Part shown: positions 46,521-55,301 of the stretch, in pieces
Position numbering within the stretch: the first letter of the stretch is position 1
Layout of the letters: the number at the start of each line of letters is the position of its first letter
Assembly: GCF_035989265.1 (NCBI RefSeq)
Contig: NZ_JAYKZX010000003.1
Coordinates: forward strand, 2,666,001 to 2,730,000
Source: Sphingobium sp. HWE2-09
GTDB taxonomy: Bacteria > Pseudomonadota > Alphaproteobacteria > Sphingomonadales > Sphingomonadaceae
Direction: 5' to 3'
Length of the DNA: 64,000 bases
Translations under genes and position numbers: made by a program
Notes under the pieces: generated by a model
What the model saw: the letters and a program-made list of their open reading frames with translations, nothing else
Told to the model about the DNA's origin: nothing
Databases searched by the model: none

Positions 46521-47447
46521 ATGCTTTTGCCCAACCGACCGTTGCGCCTCGGCACCAGAGGATCGCCCCTGGCGCTGGCCCAGGCCCACATGACCGCCCG
46601 CGCCCTATGCGCCGTCCATGGCTGGACGCCGGATGCCGTGACGATCGTCACCGTCCAGACCAGCGGCGACCGGATACAGGACCGGGCGCTGGCCGATATC
46701 GGCGGCAAGGCGCTGTGGACCAAGGAACTGGACCGCGCGCTGGTGCAGGGCGACATCGATTTTGCGGTCCACAGCATGAAGGACGTGGAGACGCTGCGGC
46801 CAGAGGCGATCCGGATCGTTGCGATGCTGCCCCGCGCCGATGTGCGCGACAAGCTGGTGGGCGCATCCGATTTTGCCGCCCTGCCCGCCAATCCGATCGT
46901 CGGCACCAGTTCGCCGCGCCGCGCCGCGCAGGTCAAGCGGTTGCGCCCCGACGCGAAGATCACTCTGTTTCGCGGCAATGTCGCCACCCGCCTTGCCAAG
47001 CTGGACGCGGGCGAAGTCCATGCCACCTTGCTGGCGGCGGCGGGCCTGGACCGGCTGGACCAGGGCGATGTCGGCGCAACGATCGCGGTGGACATGATGC
47101 TGCCCGCGCCGTCGCAGGGCGCCGTGGGCATAGAGACGCTGGGCGACAATGCGGCGGTGGTTTCCGCGCTGGCGGCGATCAACGACTGCGACACATATGA
47201 CGCGGTGATGGCCGAACGCGCGGTGCTCAAGGCGCTGGGCGGCAGTTGCCATTCGCCGATCGCCGCGCTGGCGCGGGTGGAGGGCGACGGGCTGTACCTG
47301 ATCGCGGAGATCATCAGCCCGGACGGACAGGAAACGGTGCGCGAGGAAACGCGGCTGGCGCGCGGCGACGATGCGGCAGCGCAAGCGGTGGGTCGCGCTT
47401 TGCTGGAGCGGGCCAGCTCGGCATTGCGTGGGCTGTTCGAGGGGTGA
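46521..47447 (+). CDS. hemC: Porphobilinogen deaminase
   Basis: HemC joins four porphobilinogen units to hydroxymethylbilane in heme synthesis. The 308-aa protein has LRLGTRGSPLALAQAHM at the N-terminus, FAVHSMKDVETLRPEAI and GTSSPRRAAQVKRLRPDA. The dipyrromethane-binding Cys is in LGGSCHSPIAALA. It is the first gene of hemC, hemD, Mic60-like; the hemD start codon overlaps its stop. Confidence 0.96.
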   Translation: MLLPNRPLRLGTRGSPLALAQAHMTARALCAVHGWTPDAVTIVTVQTSGDRIQDRALADIGGKALWTKELDRALVQGDIDFAVHSMKDVETLRPEAIRIVAMLPRADVRDKLVGASDFAALPANPIVGTSSPRRAAQVKRLRPDAKITLFRGNVATRLAKLDAGEVHATLLAAAGLDRLDQGDVGATIAVDMMLPAPSQGAVGIETLGDNAAVVSALAAINDCDTYDAVMAERAVLKALGGSCHSPIAALARVEGDGLYLIAEIISPDGQETVREETRLARGDDAAAQAVGRALLERASSALRGLFEG

Positions 47448-48115
47448 GTCCCGTCCTGATCCTGCGGCCCGAACCGGCAGCGGGTAGGACGGCAGCCAAG
47501 GCGTCCGCGCTGGGGCTGAGGGCGGCGGTCCATCCGCTGTTCGCGCCGCAGCCGATCGACTGGACGCCGCCTGCCCCGGACAAGTTCGACGCCCTGCTGC
47601 TGACCAGCGCGAACGCCGCCAGGCTGGCGGGGCCGATGCTGGCGATCTATCACGGACTGCCCGCTTATGCTGTGGGCGAAGCGACCGCGATGGCCCTGCG
47701 CGACGCAGGCTTTGCCGATGTCCAGGCGGGCGATGGCGACGGCAGCGCGATCGCGGCCCGGATCGCCGCCGATGGACAAAAGCGGTTGCTGCATCTGGCC
47801 GGCACGACCGTCGCGCCGATGACGGCCGATGCCATCGATGTGACGCGGATCGCGGTCTATAGCATGGCATCGTTGCCCCCCGACCCGGCGCTGGCCGCCG
47901 CCGCGACGCCCGGATCGGTGCTGCTGATCCATTCGCCGCGGGCGGGAGAAAGGCTGGCCGCGCATATTCATCAACAGGCGCGCGCATCGCTGCATATCGT
48001 TGCGATCAGCCCGGCCGCGCTCGCTGCATGCGGGGCAGGCTGGGCAAGCGGGCAAGCGCCTGCCCAGCCGGTCGACGACGACATGCTGGCCCTTGCCGCG
48101 CGATTGTGCGAATGA
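47444..48115 (+). CDS. hemD: Uroporphyrinogen-III synthase
   Basis: HemD closes hydroxymethylbilane to uroporphyrinogen III. The 223-aa product starts with GTG, whose last two bases overlap the TGA of hemC. It has VLILRPEPAAGRTAAKASALG at the start, DALLLTSANAARL, then YAVGEATAMALRDAGF and GSVLLIHSPRAGERL. This low-similarity family is best recognised by this layout and by the position after hemC. Confidence 0.92.
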   Translation: MSPVLILRPEPAAGRTAAKASALGLRAAVHPLFAPQPIDWTPPAPDKFDALLLTSANAARLAGPMLAIYHGLPAYAVGEATAMALRDAGFADVQAGDGDGSAIAARIAADGQKRLLHLAGTTVAPMTADAIDVTRIAVYSMASLPPDPALAAAATPGSVLLIHSPRAGERLAAHIHQQARASLHIVAISPAALAACGAGWASGQAPAQPVDDDMLALAARLCE

Positions 48116-49026
48116 CAGCCATCATGACAGACGAAAGGGCCAACATGCGCGACGAGGATGGGGTTGGCGACGCGACTATGATAGCTGCGCCGCCGCGCCG
48201 TCGTCCGTTTTTGCCGCTCCTGATCCTGACCCTGCTCGCCTTCGTGCTGGGCGTTGCCCTCACCGTCTGGGCCTGGCCCCAGATCCAGCAGCGCTGGGGC
48301 GATACCCAGCCGCAGCGCGCCGTCGTTGCGCCGACACCGGGACTGATTACCGGCAATGGCGCGACCGCCACCGTCCGGCCGCTGACCACCGATGCCGCGC
48401 AGATGCTGGACGGCCGCGTCCTCCAACTGGAAGAGCGGCTCAACCGCATCACCGTCGAGGCGCAGGCCGCGTCGGGCAATGCCGCCCGTGCCGAAGGGCT
48501 GCTGGTCGCCTTCGCCGCGCGCCGCGCACTCGATAGCGGGACGCCGCTCGGCTATGTCGAGGGACAGTTGCGGTTGCGTTTCGGCCAGGCCCAGCCCCGC
48601 GCCGTCGCCGCGATCATCAATGCGGCGCGCGAACCCATCACCCTGGCCGACCTACGCGGCGGATTGATGGATGTCGCCAGCAAGGTGACGACCCCGCCGA
48701 CCGACGGCGGCTGGTGGAGCGCGCTGGAGCATGAGGCGCGCGAACTGGTGACCATTCGCAAGATATCGACGCCATCGCCGCGCCCCCAGGCGACGATGGA
48801 CCGCGCGGTGCGCTATATCGACGGCGGGCGCGTCAATGCCGCGCTGGCCGAGGTGGAGCGGTTGCCCGGTCGGGCGGCGGCGGACCGGTGGATGCAATAT
48901 GCCCGCCGCTATCTGGAAGCGCGCCGTGCGCTCGACCTGATCGAGACGGCCGCGATCCTGGAACCACGCCAATTGCACGGTGTTGAAGGCGTCAGCGTCA
49001 ATCAGACCTCTCCTCTAGCGCCGTAA
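48112..49026 (+). CDS. Mic60/mitofilin-like membrane protein (COG4223)
   Basis: The 304-aa protein has one N-terminal membrane helix (about residues 33-54, LPLLILTLLAFVLGVALTVW), a region with coiled-coil character (LQLEERLNRITVEAQAASG), and a C-terminal mitofilin-like domain. That domain holds the aromatic-rich GGWWSALEHEARELVTIRK and ARRYLEARRALDLIETAAI. Alphaproteobacterial Mic60 relatives, which shape membrane folds, are known to be encoded beside heme genes; the operon position, with a four-base overlap to hemD, fits. At 304 aa it is short for the family. Confidence 0.72.
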   Translation: MTAIMTDERANMRDEDGVGDATMIAAPPRRRPFLPLLILTLLAFVLGVALTVWAWPQIQQRWGDTQPQRAVVAPTPGLITGNGATATVRPLTTDAAQMLDGRVLQLEERLNRITVEAQAASGNAARAEGLLVAFAARRALDSGTPLGYVEGQLRLRFGQAQPRAVAAIINAAREPITLADLRGGLMDVASKVTTPPTDGGWWSALEHEARELVTIRKISTPSPRPQATMDRAVRYIDGGRVNAALAEVERLPGRAAADRWMQYARRYLEARRALDLIETAAILEPRQLHGVEGVSVNQTSPLAP

Positions 49027-49155
49027 AAATCGTTGTAACAAACGACGAACCGTTCGTCGTGCGAGCCGAAACCGATAGACGCGCGGCGCGTTTGTCACGA
49101 CAATGTCATCTTTCCCGCTCGGCAGATCAGCGCGCGGCCCAAGGATATCATCGTC

Positions 49156-49917
49156 GTGCCGTCTTACGCCCAACCCTATGCCCAAGCTGTCAGCAGTTTC
49201 TGGAAAGATCGCCTCGCGTCCGGACCGCGCGCGGCGCAGCTTCCGCCGTTGCAGCAGCTGCTGGGCAATCTGAGCGTGCCGTTTGACCTGGCGCGGACCA
49301 AGGCGCAGGCATCCTTGCTGGCGGATCAGATGCAGGGCGACGGTCGGTCGATCCTGTTGATCCCGGGCCTGATGGCGTCGGAACAGCGTATGGGGTGGCT
49401 GCGCGATATATTGAACGCGGCGGGCTATGCCGCGCATGACTGGGGCATGGGTCGCAATTTCGGTCCGCGTCCCGACAGCCTGGACCGGATCGATGCGCGC
49501 GTGGACGCCATTCGCAAGGATAGCGGTGCGCCGGTGACACTGGTCGGATGGAGCCTGGGCGGGCTGTATGCACGCGAATATGCGAAATTTGCCGGGCATA
49601 AGGTCGGCGGCGTCGTGACGATGGGGACGCCCTTTTCCGGCGATCCGCGCGCTAATCATGCATGGCGGCTCTATCAGCTGGTGTCGGGCTTTCCGGTCGA
49701 CCGGCCGCCCTTCCCCTGCACGCGCGAAGCCAAGCCGCCGGTGCCGACCGTGGCTCTGTGGTCGCAGCGCGATGGCGTGATCCTGCCCGCATGCGCCAAG
49801 GGCCGTTCGGGCGAGCGCGACAAGGCGATCGAGGTCGATTGCACGCATATGGGCTTTGCCGCCTCGCCGGAAGGCATTGCCGCGGTAGGCCAAGCGTTGG
49901 CGGCGATGCGCGGCTGA
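49156..49917 (+). CDS. Alpha/beta-hydrolase, lipase-like
   Basis: The 253-aa protein has an alpha/beta-hydrolase core: ILLIPGLMASEQRMGWLRDIL (oxyanion-hole strand), the nucleophile elbow TLVGWSLGGLYAREYA (GxSxG), and then LWSQRDGVILP with the likely acid and CTHMGFAASPEGI with the likely His. This resembles small triacylglycerol-lipase-like enzymes acting on esters. It starts with GTG at 49156; there is no signal peptide, so it is probably cytoplasmic. It stands alone after the hem operon. Confidence 0.85.
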   Translation: MPSYAQPYAQAVSSFWKDRLASGPRAAQLPPLQQLLGNLSVPFDLARTKAQASLLADQMQGDGRSILLIPGLMASEQRMGWLRDILNAAGYAAHDWGMGRNFGPRPDSLDRIDARVDAIRKDSGAPVTLVGWSLGGLYAREYAKFAGHKVGGVVTMGTPFSGDPRANHAWRLYQLVSGFPVDRPPFPCTREAKPPVPTVALWSQRDGVILPACAKGRSGERDKAIEVDCTHMGFAASPEGIAAVGQALAAMRG

Positions 49918-50017
49918 GATGGGCGTTATAGGTGGCGACGCCGAGTCGCCGACGAGCGCACATGGCAATCCTGCGATCCTTAGCGCGGCGTTTTTGGCGA
50001 CCTGAGCCGACCGACTG

Positions 50018-50294
50018 GGTCACGGGTCCGAAGTTCACACCATTGCAGGGATCGCATTTCCACGCTTTTTCGTGGGGATTGGAGCACGGAAGCGTTACCG
50101 AAGCGCTCGCGACGCGCCGCCCACGCACCTGTAAGGTCACAGTCACGCATCGCTTACGCGACAGGGACGCGACGGTCGGGTCATGCGTGCGCGCCAGTGC
50201 GGCGGCGATTGGCAAAGGAGAGCGGGCGCGAAAAGCGTAGTGATCCATCGATCAGGATAGATCAGAAGAAATCCTACATTGGAAGGGTAATAGG
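50018..50294 (-). repeat. Conserved intergenic element, copy B
   Basis: This 277-bp stretch on the minus strand matches copy A at 40399-40649. It keeps the CCTATT, CCTTCCAATGTAGGATTTC and TCTGATCTA lead, TGACCTTACAG near the middle, and GGTGTGAACTTCGG at the end. A minus-strand ATG at about 50242 reads MDHYAFRARSPL, later RKRCVTVTLQ and NGVNFGP, partly conserved in copy A. Conserved lead DNA plus a partly conserved frame could mean a small decayed gene family or a structured RNA. Confidence 0.6.
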
Positions 50295-50456
50295 AAGGCG
50301 GCGATGCCCTTGGTGCGAAGGGGGGCGACAGCGGGTCGCTTTGTCGATGTCGTCGCGATATTATTTTTGCGCTGGGGCGTGGAGAGTCTGGATTGGGGAA
50401 CGGCGGGTTTTAGGGGGGACGGTAGCGATGGGTGGGGAGCGGACGGTCTGACTTTG

Positions 50457-50583
50457 CTGCCCCTCCCGCTTGCGGGAGGGGCAGCGAGACTTAATGAGCG
50501 GAGCGAATTTAGTCGCAGCGGGGTGGGCCAATGTAACCTTGCGCTTGCCCACCCCCTAACCCCCTCCCGCCAGCGGGAGGGGG
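50457..50583. repeat. Nested palindromic repeat cluster, CCCTCCC family
   Basis: TGCCCCTCCCGC-TTGC-GGGAGGGGCA at one end and CCCCCTCCCGC-CA-GCGGGAGGGGG at the other bracket GGGGTGGGC and GCCCACCCC. The same nested plan is seen between hisG and hisD at 16516-16638. Confidence 0.75.
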
Positions 50584-50622
50584 AATAACGTCCCCGATTG
50601 GTCGCCTCCAGTCACCCCTCGT

Positions 50623-50711
50623 CGTCATGTCAGGCCTGACCCGGCATCCCGCTTTCCCTTTTACGCAGCCGACGACGAACAGCGGGATCCCGGGTCAAGC
50701 CCGGGATGACG
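50623..50711. repeat. Head-to-head palindromic repeat pair with CGTCAT ends (REPIN-like)
   Basis: The left unit starts CGTCATGTCAGG and contains GGCATCCCGCTTT; the right unit contains AGCGGGATCCCGGG and ends CCCGGGATGACG. At 89 bp it is close in length to the pairs at 15368 and 40233 and shares terminal hexamers with them and with the GIY-YIG elements. It lies just past the gltX stop. Confidence 0.82.
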
Positions 50712-50743
50712 TTGGAAGGTTTGGTTTTAGTCGAAGCCTGCTT

Positions 50744-52072
50744 TTAGGATTGGAGGCGGCGTAGCGCTTCTTCCCGGCTGATCAGGGGTAGCAGTTGGCC
50801 CATGTCCGGGCCGTGATCCAGCCCGGTCAGCGCGCGGCGGAGGGGAAGGAAGAGGGTCTTGCCCTTGCGGCCGGTTTCCGCCTTCAACGCGTTGGTCAGG
50901 GCGCGCCAAATGTCGGCGTCGAAGGACACGTCCGAGAGGATGCGGTAGGCGGTGGTGAGGAAATCGCGGTCTTCTTCCGCGGGCGTAGGGGCATCGATCG
51001 GGCCGGTGACGATGCGCCACCAGTTGGCGGCGCCGGAAACCGTTTCCAGATTGGGGCGGATGGCGGTCCAGGCGGCTTCGTCCATGCCATGCGGCAGGCG
51101 ATCGGCGACTGTTCCATAGGGAAGAAGATGGACGATCTTCTGGTTGAGGGTCGCCAGTTCGGTTTCATCGAAGCGCGCGGGCGCGCGGCCGAAATGGGCG
51201 AAGTCGAAGCTGTCGATCAGGGGCGTCATGTCGGTAAAGGGTTCGATGGGCTGCGAACTGCCAAGGCGGGCGAGCAGCGAGGCGACGCTCATGGCTTCCA
51301 GGCCGATCTCCCGAAAATGGGCGACGCCGAGCGAACCCAGGCGCTTGGACAGCTTGCCTTCGCTGCCGGTCAGCAGCGCTTCATGGGCGAAGGCGGGGAG
51401 CGGCGCGTTCAGCGCGGTGAACATCTGGATCTGGGTCGCGGTGTTGGAGACATGATCCTCACCGCGCAGGACGTGGGTGACGCCCATGGCGATATCATCG
51501 ATCACCGAAGGAAGCATGTAGAGCCAGCTGCCGTCGGCGCGGCGGATCACCGGGTCGGACAGGAGTTTGGGATCGAAGCGCTGGTCGCCGCGGATGAGGT
51601 CGGTCCAGACGATCGGCTGTTCATGATCCAGCTTGAAGCGCCAGTGAGGGGTGCGGCCTTCGGCTTCGAATGCGGCGATCTGGTCCGGGGTCAGCGACAG
51701 GGCGGCGCGATCATAGACGGGCGGGAGACCGCGGCCGAGCAAGACCTTCCGGCGCAGGTCGAGTTCCTGGGCGGTTTCATAGGCGGGATAGACATGGCCC
51801 GATGCCTTGAGAGCGGCAAACTTGTCTTCATAGAGGGCGAAGCGGTCGGACTGCTTTTCCTCGCCATCCCAATGCAGGCCGAGCCATTGCAGGTCGGCCT
51901 TGATCAACTCCGCATATTCGGCGCGCGAGCGTTCCAGGTCGGTATCGTCCAGGCGCAACAGGAACTTGCCCGCAGATTTGCGCGTCCAGAGCCAGTTGTG
52001 GAGCGCGGCGCGGATATTGCCGACATGGAGGTTGCCGGTGGGCGATGGAGCGAAGCGGGTGATGACGGTCAT
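50744..52072 (-). CDS. gltX: Glutamate--tRNA ligase
   Basis: The 442-aa class I synthetase has the HIGH-type motif SPTGNLHVGNIRAAL near residue 10 and the KMSKS-type motif EGKLSKRLGSLG near 243. LRLDDTDLERSR is the usual GluRS opening. Alphaproteobacteria often carry two gltX genes, one charging tRNA-Glu and one also or mainly tRNA-Gln; the 442-residue length and LYMLPSVIDDIAMGVTHVLRGEDH fit the second type, so the true substrate is open. nadE ends 45 bp upstream on the same strand. Confidence 0.93.
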   Translation of the reverse strand: MTVITRFAPSPTGNLHVGNIRAALHNWLWTRKSAGKFLLRLDDTDLERSRAEYAELIKADLQWLGLHWDGEEKQSDRFALYEDKFAALKASGHVYPAYETAQELDLRRKVLLGRGLPPVYDRAALSLTPDQIAAFEAEGRTPHWRFKLDHEQPIVWTDLIRGDQRFDPKLLSDPVIRRADGSWLYMLPSVIDDIAMGVTHVLRGEDHVSNTATQIQMFTALNAPLPAFAHEALLTGSEGKLSKRLGSLGVAHFREIGLEAMSVASLLARLGSSQPIEPFTDMTPLIDSFDFAHFGRAPARFDETELATLNQKIVHLLPYGTVADRLPHGMDEAAWTAIRPNLETVSGAANWWRIVTGPIDAPTPAEEDRDFLTTAYRILSDVSFDADIWRALTNALKAETGRKGKTLFLPLRRALTGLDHGPDMGQLLPLISREEALRRLQS

Positions 52073-52117
52073 AAATATCCCTGGGCCGTTCGCCCTGAGC
52101 CCGAACGGTCTTTAGAG

Positions 52118-53779
52118 TCAGATCGTGCGGAAGGCGTTGGTGATCGGGTAGCGGCGGTCGCGGCCGAAATTGCGGGTGCCCAGCTTCACGCCGGGGGGCG
52201 ATTGGCGGCGTTTATATTCGGCGACATAGAGCAGCCGTTCGATCCGGGCGACGGTGTCGCGGTCGAAACCGCGGGCGACCAGTTGCTCGACCGACAGTTC
52301 CTCCTCGACCAGGCCGTAGAGGATCGGGTCCAGCACTTCATAGGGCGGCAGGCTGTCGTCGTCGCGCTGGTTATCGCGCAGTTCGGCGCTGGGCGGCTTG
52401 GTGATGACGCGATCGGGCATCACCGGGCCGGTGGGGCCGAAGCCTTCGCCGAGCGAGGGGACATTCTCGTTGCGCCAACGGCACAGGTCGAAGACGGTGG
52501 TCTTGTACGCGTCCTTGAGTACCGAATAGCCGCCCGCCATGTCGCCATAGATGGTGGCGTAGCCGACCGACATCTCGCTCTTGTTGCCGGTGGTCAGCAA
52601 CATGTGGCCGAACTTGTTGGATAGCGCCATCAGGGTGAGGCCGCGGATGCGCGACTGGATATTTTCTTCGGCCAGGTCGCGCTGACGGCCTTCGAAAGCG
52701 GGGGCAAGCATCGTGTCGAAGGCGGCGACGGCGGGTTCGATCGGGATGGTGTCGTAGCGAACGCCGAGCAGACGCGCGCACTCCACCGCGTCGTCCAGAC
52801 TGTCCTGGCTGGTGAAGCGCGAGGGCATCATGACGCACCAGACGCGGTCGGCGCCCAGCGCATCGACGGCGACGGCGGCGGAGAGCGCGGAATCGATGCC
52901 GCCCGACAGGCCCAGCACGACGCCGGGGAAGCGGTTGCGGTTCACATAGTCGCGCAGGCCCAGCACCATGGCGTTGTAGATGTCGGCCGGGCGGGGATCG
53001 AGGTCGTGCCGTTCGCCGGGCAGGCAGGCCCATTGGCCGTCCTGCTTTTCCCAATGAGTCAGCACCAGTGCTTCCTCCCAATCGGGCATCTGGTGGGCGA
53101 CGCTGCGGTCGGCATTCATGACGAAGGAGGCGCCGTCGAACACCAGCTCATCCTGGCCGCCGACGCGGTTGAGATAGACGAGCGGCAGGCCGGTTTCGCG
53201 CACGCGGGTGCCCGCGACCGCATTGATGCGGCGATCGTCCTTGTCGATTTCATAGGGGCTGCCATTGGGGCTGATGAGGATTTCCGCCCCCTCGCCCTTC
53301 AGATGGGCGGTGACGAAGGGGAACCAGATATCCTCGCAGATCGGCACGCCGATCTTCACGCCCTTGAAATCGATCGGCGCGGGCAGCGGTCCGGGCGCGA
53401 AGAGACGCTTTTCATCGAAGGTGCCGTAATTGGGCAGTTCGCGCTTTTGCCGGATCGCGGTGACCGCGCCATCCTCCAGCAAGGCGACGACGTTGAAGAG
53501 GACGCCCTGGGCCGCGACCACGGTGCCGACCAGCATGGCGGGGCCGCCGTCGGCGGTCGCCTGCGCCAGGCGGTCCAGTTGCTGGTTCGCGCGATCGACC
53601 AAGGCGGGCTTCAGCACCAAGTCCTCGGGCGGATAGCCGATCAGCTGCAATTCGGGATAGACGATGAGGTCCGCGCCCTGCGCCCGGTCACGCCAGGCCA
53701 GCATGGCGTCGGCATTGGCGACGAGGTCGCCCACGGACTGGGTCATCTGCGCGAGCGCGATCACGAGTTTGTCGGTCAT
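52118..53779 (-). CDS. nadE: Glutamine-dependent NAD+ synthetase
   Basis: NadE amidates nicotinic acid adenine dinucleotide to NAD+. The 553-aa protein has an N-terminal glutaminase of the nitrilase fold: Glu in YPELQLIGYPPEDL, Lys in KRELPNYGTFDEKRLF, and Cys in GVPICEDIWFP. A C-terminal synthetase with the PP-loop LGLSGGIDSALSAAVAVDALG (about residue 280) follows. Ammonia made by the first domain is used by the second. The end LYVAEYKRRQSPPGVKLGTRNFGRDRRYPI is typical. Confidence 0.95.
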   Translation of the reverse strand: MTDKLVIALAQMTQSVGDLVANADAMLAWRDRAQGADLIVYPELQLIGYPPEDLVLKPALVDRANQQLDRLAQATADGGPAMLVGTVVAAQGVLFNVVALLEDGAVTAIRQKRELPNYGTFDEKRLFAPGPLPAPIDFKGVKIGVPICEDIWFPFVTAHLKGEGAEILISPNGSPYEIDKDDRRINAVAGTRVRETGLPLVYLNRVGGQDELVFDGASFVMNADRSVAHQMPDWEEALVLTHWEKQDGQWACLPGERHDLDPRPADIYNAMVLGLRDYVNRNRFPGVVLGLSGGIDSALSAAVAVDALGADRVWCVMMPSRFTSQDSLDDAVECARLLGVRYDTIPIEPAVAAFDTMLAPAFEGRQRDLAEENIQSRIRGLTLMALSNKFGHMLLTTGNKSEMSVGYATIYGDMAGGYSVLKDAYKTTVFDLCRWRNENVPSLGEGFGPTGPVMPDRVITKPPSAELRDNQRDDDSLPPYEVLDPILYGLVEEELSVEQLVARGFDRDTVARIERLLYVAEYKRRQSPPGVKLGTRNFGRDRRYPITNAFRTI

Positions 53780-53795
53780 GCCCGCGCCCTAGAAC

Positions 53796-53816
53796 ATTTT
53801 CGCCATAATCGAAAAT
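53796..53816. promoter_or_regulatory. Inverted repeat between divergent nadE and prs
   Basis: ATTTTCG-CCATAAT-CGAAAAT is a perfect 7-7-7 inverted repeat, 17 bp upstream of the nadE start. The 221-bp gap holds the promoters of nadE and prs, both linked to PRPP and NAD metabolism. The repeat could be an operator; the protein is unknown. Confidence 0.4.
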
Positions 53817-54000
53817 CCTCTATGTCCCGACCGCCAATTTCGCGCCGAACGCCCGCTTCGCGGCCATTCTGGAAATGGTCGGGCGAATTTGCCGTGGCGC
53901 GCAAAAGCGCCTTTCCACATGCGCCATGCGCCGCTAAAGGGGCCGCGTCTCGCGCATCGTCATCAATTCGTCACGCCATTTCGTTTGGGGGGTTTTCGCC

Positions 54001-54936
54001 ATGAAACTCATGACCGGCAATTCGAACAAGCCGCTTGCGGCCGCCATCGCCGACTATATTGAAATCCCCCTGACCGACGCCAGCGTCCGCCGTTTCGCGG
54101 ATGAGGAAGTCTTCGTGGAAATCCACGAGAATGTCCGTGGCGAAGACGTGTTTGTCATCCAGTCGACGGCCTATCCGACCAACGACAATCTGATGGAATT
54201 GCTGATCATGATCGATGCGCTCAAGCGCGCGTCGGCCAAGCGAATCACTGCCGTCATCCCCTATTTCGGCTATGCCCGGCAGGACCGGAAGCCCGGCCCG
54301 CGCACGCCGATCAGCGCCAAGCTGGTCGCCAACCTCATCACCACGGCGGGCGCCGACCGCGTATTGTCGGTCGATCTGCACGCCGGGCAGATCCAGGGCT
54401 TCTTCGACATTCCGACCGACAATCTGTTCGGTGCGCCGGTGATGTCGGCGGATATCCAGGCCCGGTTCGGCGACAAGAATATCATGGTCGTGTCGCCCGA
54501 CGTCGGCGGCGTGGTGCGCGCCCGTGCGCTGGCCAAGCGGCTGGACAACGCGCCGCTCGCCATCGTCGACAAGCGCCGCGAGCGCGCGGGCGAATCGGAA
54601 GTGATGAACATCATCGGCGACGTGAAGGGCCGTTTCTGCATCCTGATCGACGATATCGTCGATTCGGCCGGCACGCTGTGCAACGCCGCCGCCGCGCTGA
54701 AGGCGCAGGGGGCCGAAGAGGTCATCGCCTATGTCAGCCATGGCGTGCTGTCGGGCGGCGCGGTCGCCCGCGTCGATGCGTCGGAACTGCTGGAACTGGT
54801 GATCACCGATACGATCCAGGGCACCGAGGCGGTGAACACGTCCAAGCGCGTGCGCCATCTGCCGATCGCGCCGCTGCTGGGCGAAGCGATCAAGCGCATC
54901 GCGGATGAGAGTTCGGTATCCAGCCTGTTCGACTGA
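54001..54936 (+). CDS. prs: Ribose-phosphate pyrophosphokinase
   Basis: Prs makes PRPP, the donor used by HisG, PurH precursors and NAD synthesis elsewhere in the window. The 311-aa protein has [59 protein letters not shown] and [20 protein letters not shown]. The PRPP loop is [19 protein letters not shown] 10-bp perfect stem, CGAACGATCC-GGG-GGATCGTTCG, lies at 54952-54974 just after the stop. Confidence 0.97.
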   Translation: MKLMTGNSNKPLAAAIADYIEIPLTDASVRRFADEEVFVEIHENVRGEDVFVIQSTAYPTNDNLMELLIMIDALKRASAKRITAVIPYFGYARQDRKPGPRTPISAKLVANLITTAGADRVLSVDLHAGQIQGFFDIPTDNLFGAPVMSADIQARFGDKNIMVVSPDVGGVVRARALAKRLDNAPLAIVDKRRERAGESEVMNIIGDVKGRFCILIDDIVDSAGTLCNAAAALKAQGAEEVIAYVSHGVLSGGAVARVDASELLELVITDTIQGTEAVNTSKRVRHLPIAPLLGEAIKRIADESSVSSLFD

Positions 54937-54951
54937 AAGGAGAAAGGCTGG

Positions 54952-54974
54952 CGAACGATCCGGGGGATCGTTCG
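54952..54974. terminator. Stem-loop downstream of prs
   Basis: CGAACGATCC and GGATCGTTCG pair perfectly around GGG. A few bases on, AGCCTGTTCGACTGA repeats the last codons of prs exactly, which looks like a short local duplication. No T tract follows the stem. Confidence 0.5.
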
Positions 54975-55015
54975 ACCGAACTCTGTCGGTGTCGAGCCTG
55001 TTCGACTGAGGCGTG

Positions 55016-55258
55016 TCAGGCCGCTGGCAGCAAGACCAACGGCACGCTCAGCAGCATGACTAGTGCCACGACGATGCGCTGGCCGCGCGATATGCCGAGC
55101 GGCTTTCCGCGCCAGAGCATCGGGCAGGCGAGCAGCGCGAAGAGCAGCAGCATGTTGGACAAAAGCGCCGATCCGCCGATCGGCATGTCCTGCCGCATCG
55201 CCAAGCCGGCGAACAGTGCGATGAAGCTCAAAATCCAGCCGATGACCGCCATGCCCAT
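55016..55258 (-). CDS. Small membrane protein, hypothetical
   Basis: The 80-aa product is mainly hydrophobic with three likely helices (VIGWILSFIALFAGLAM, GSALLSNMLLLFALLACP, RIVVALVMLLSVPLVLL) separated by short charged turns. I recognise no family. GAAGGGGGC lies directly before the ATG; another ATG two codons in is an equally good start. It stands between prs and a VOC-family gene and converges on prs. Confidence 0.7.
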   Translation of the reverse strand: MGMAVIGWILSFIALFAGLAMRQDMPIGGSALLSNMLLLFALLACPMLWRGKPLGISRGQRIVVALVMLLSVPLVLLPAA

Positions 55259-55301
55259 GCCCCCTTCGTTCGCAGGCTAGAACGGCCGGGTTGCGGAAGG
55301 C

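Larger units (their letters stand above)
49918..50743. other. 826-bp intergenic region between the hydrolase and gltX
   Basis: This gap holds, in order, about 100 bp with nothing clear, conserved element copy B (50018-50294), a purine-rich stretch of about 160 bp with no gene or hairpin, a nested CCCTCCC palindrome cluster (50457-50583), and a repeat pair with CGTCAT ends (50623-50711). A weak minus-strand frame through copy B reads into the hydrolase gene. I see no convincing full protein gene. Confidence 0.6.

Noticed and set aside
54980..55012. Second prs fragment or pseudogene
   Set aside because: Only about 15 bases repeat the prs end; the surrounding bases do not match, so it is a short local duplication and not a gene remnant.
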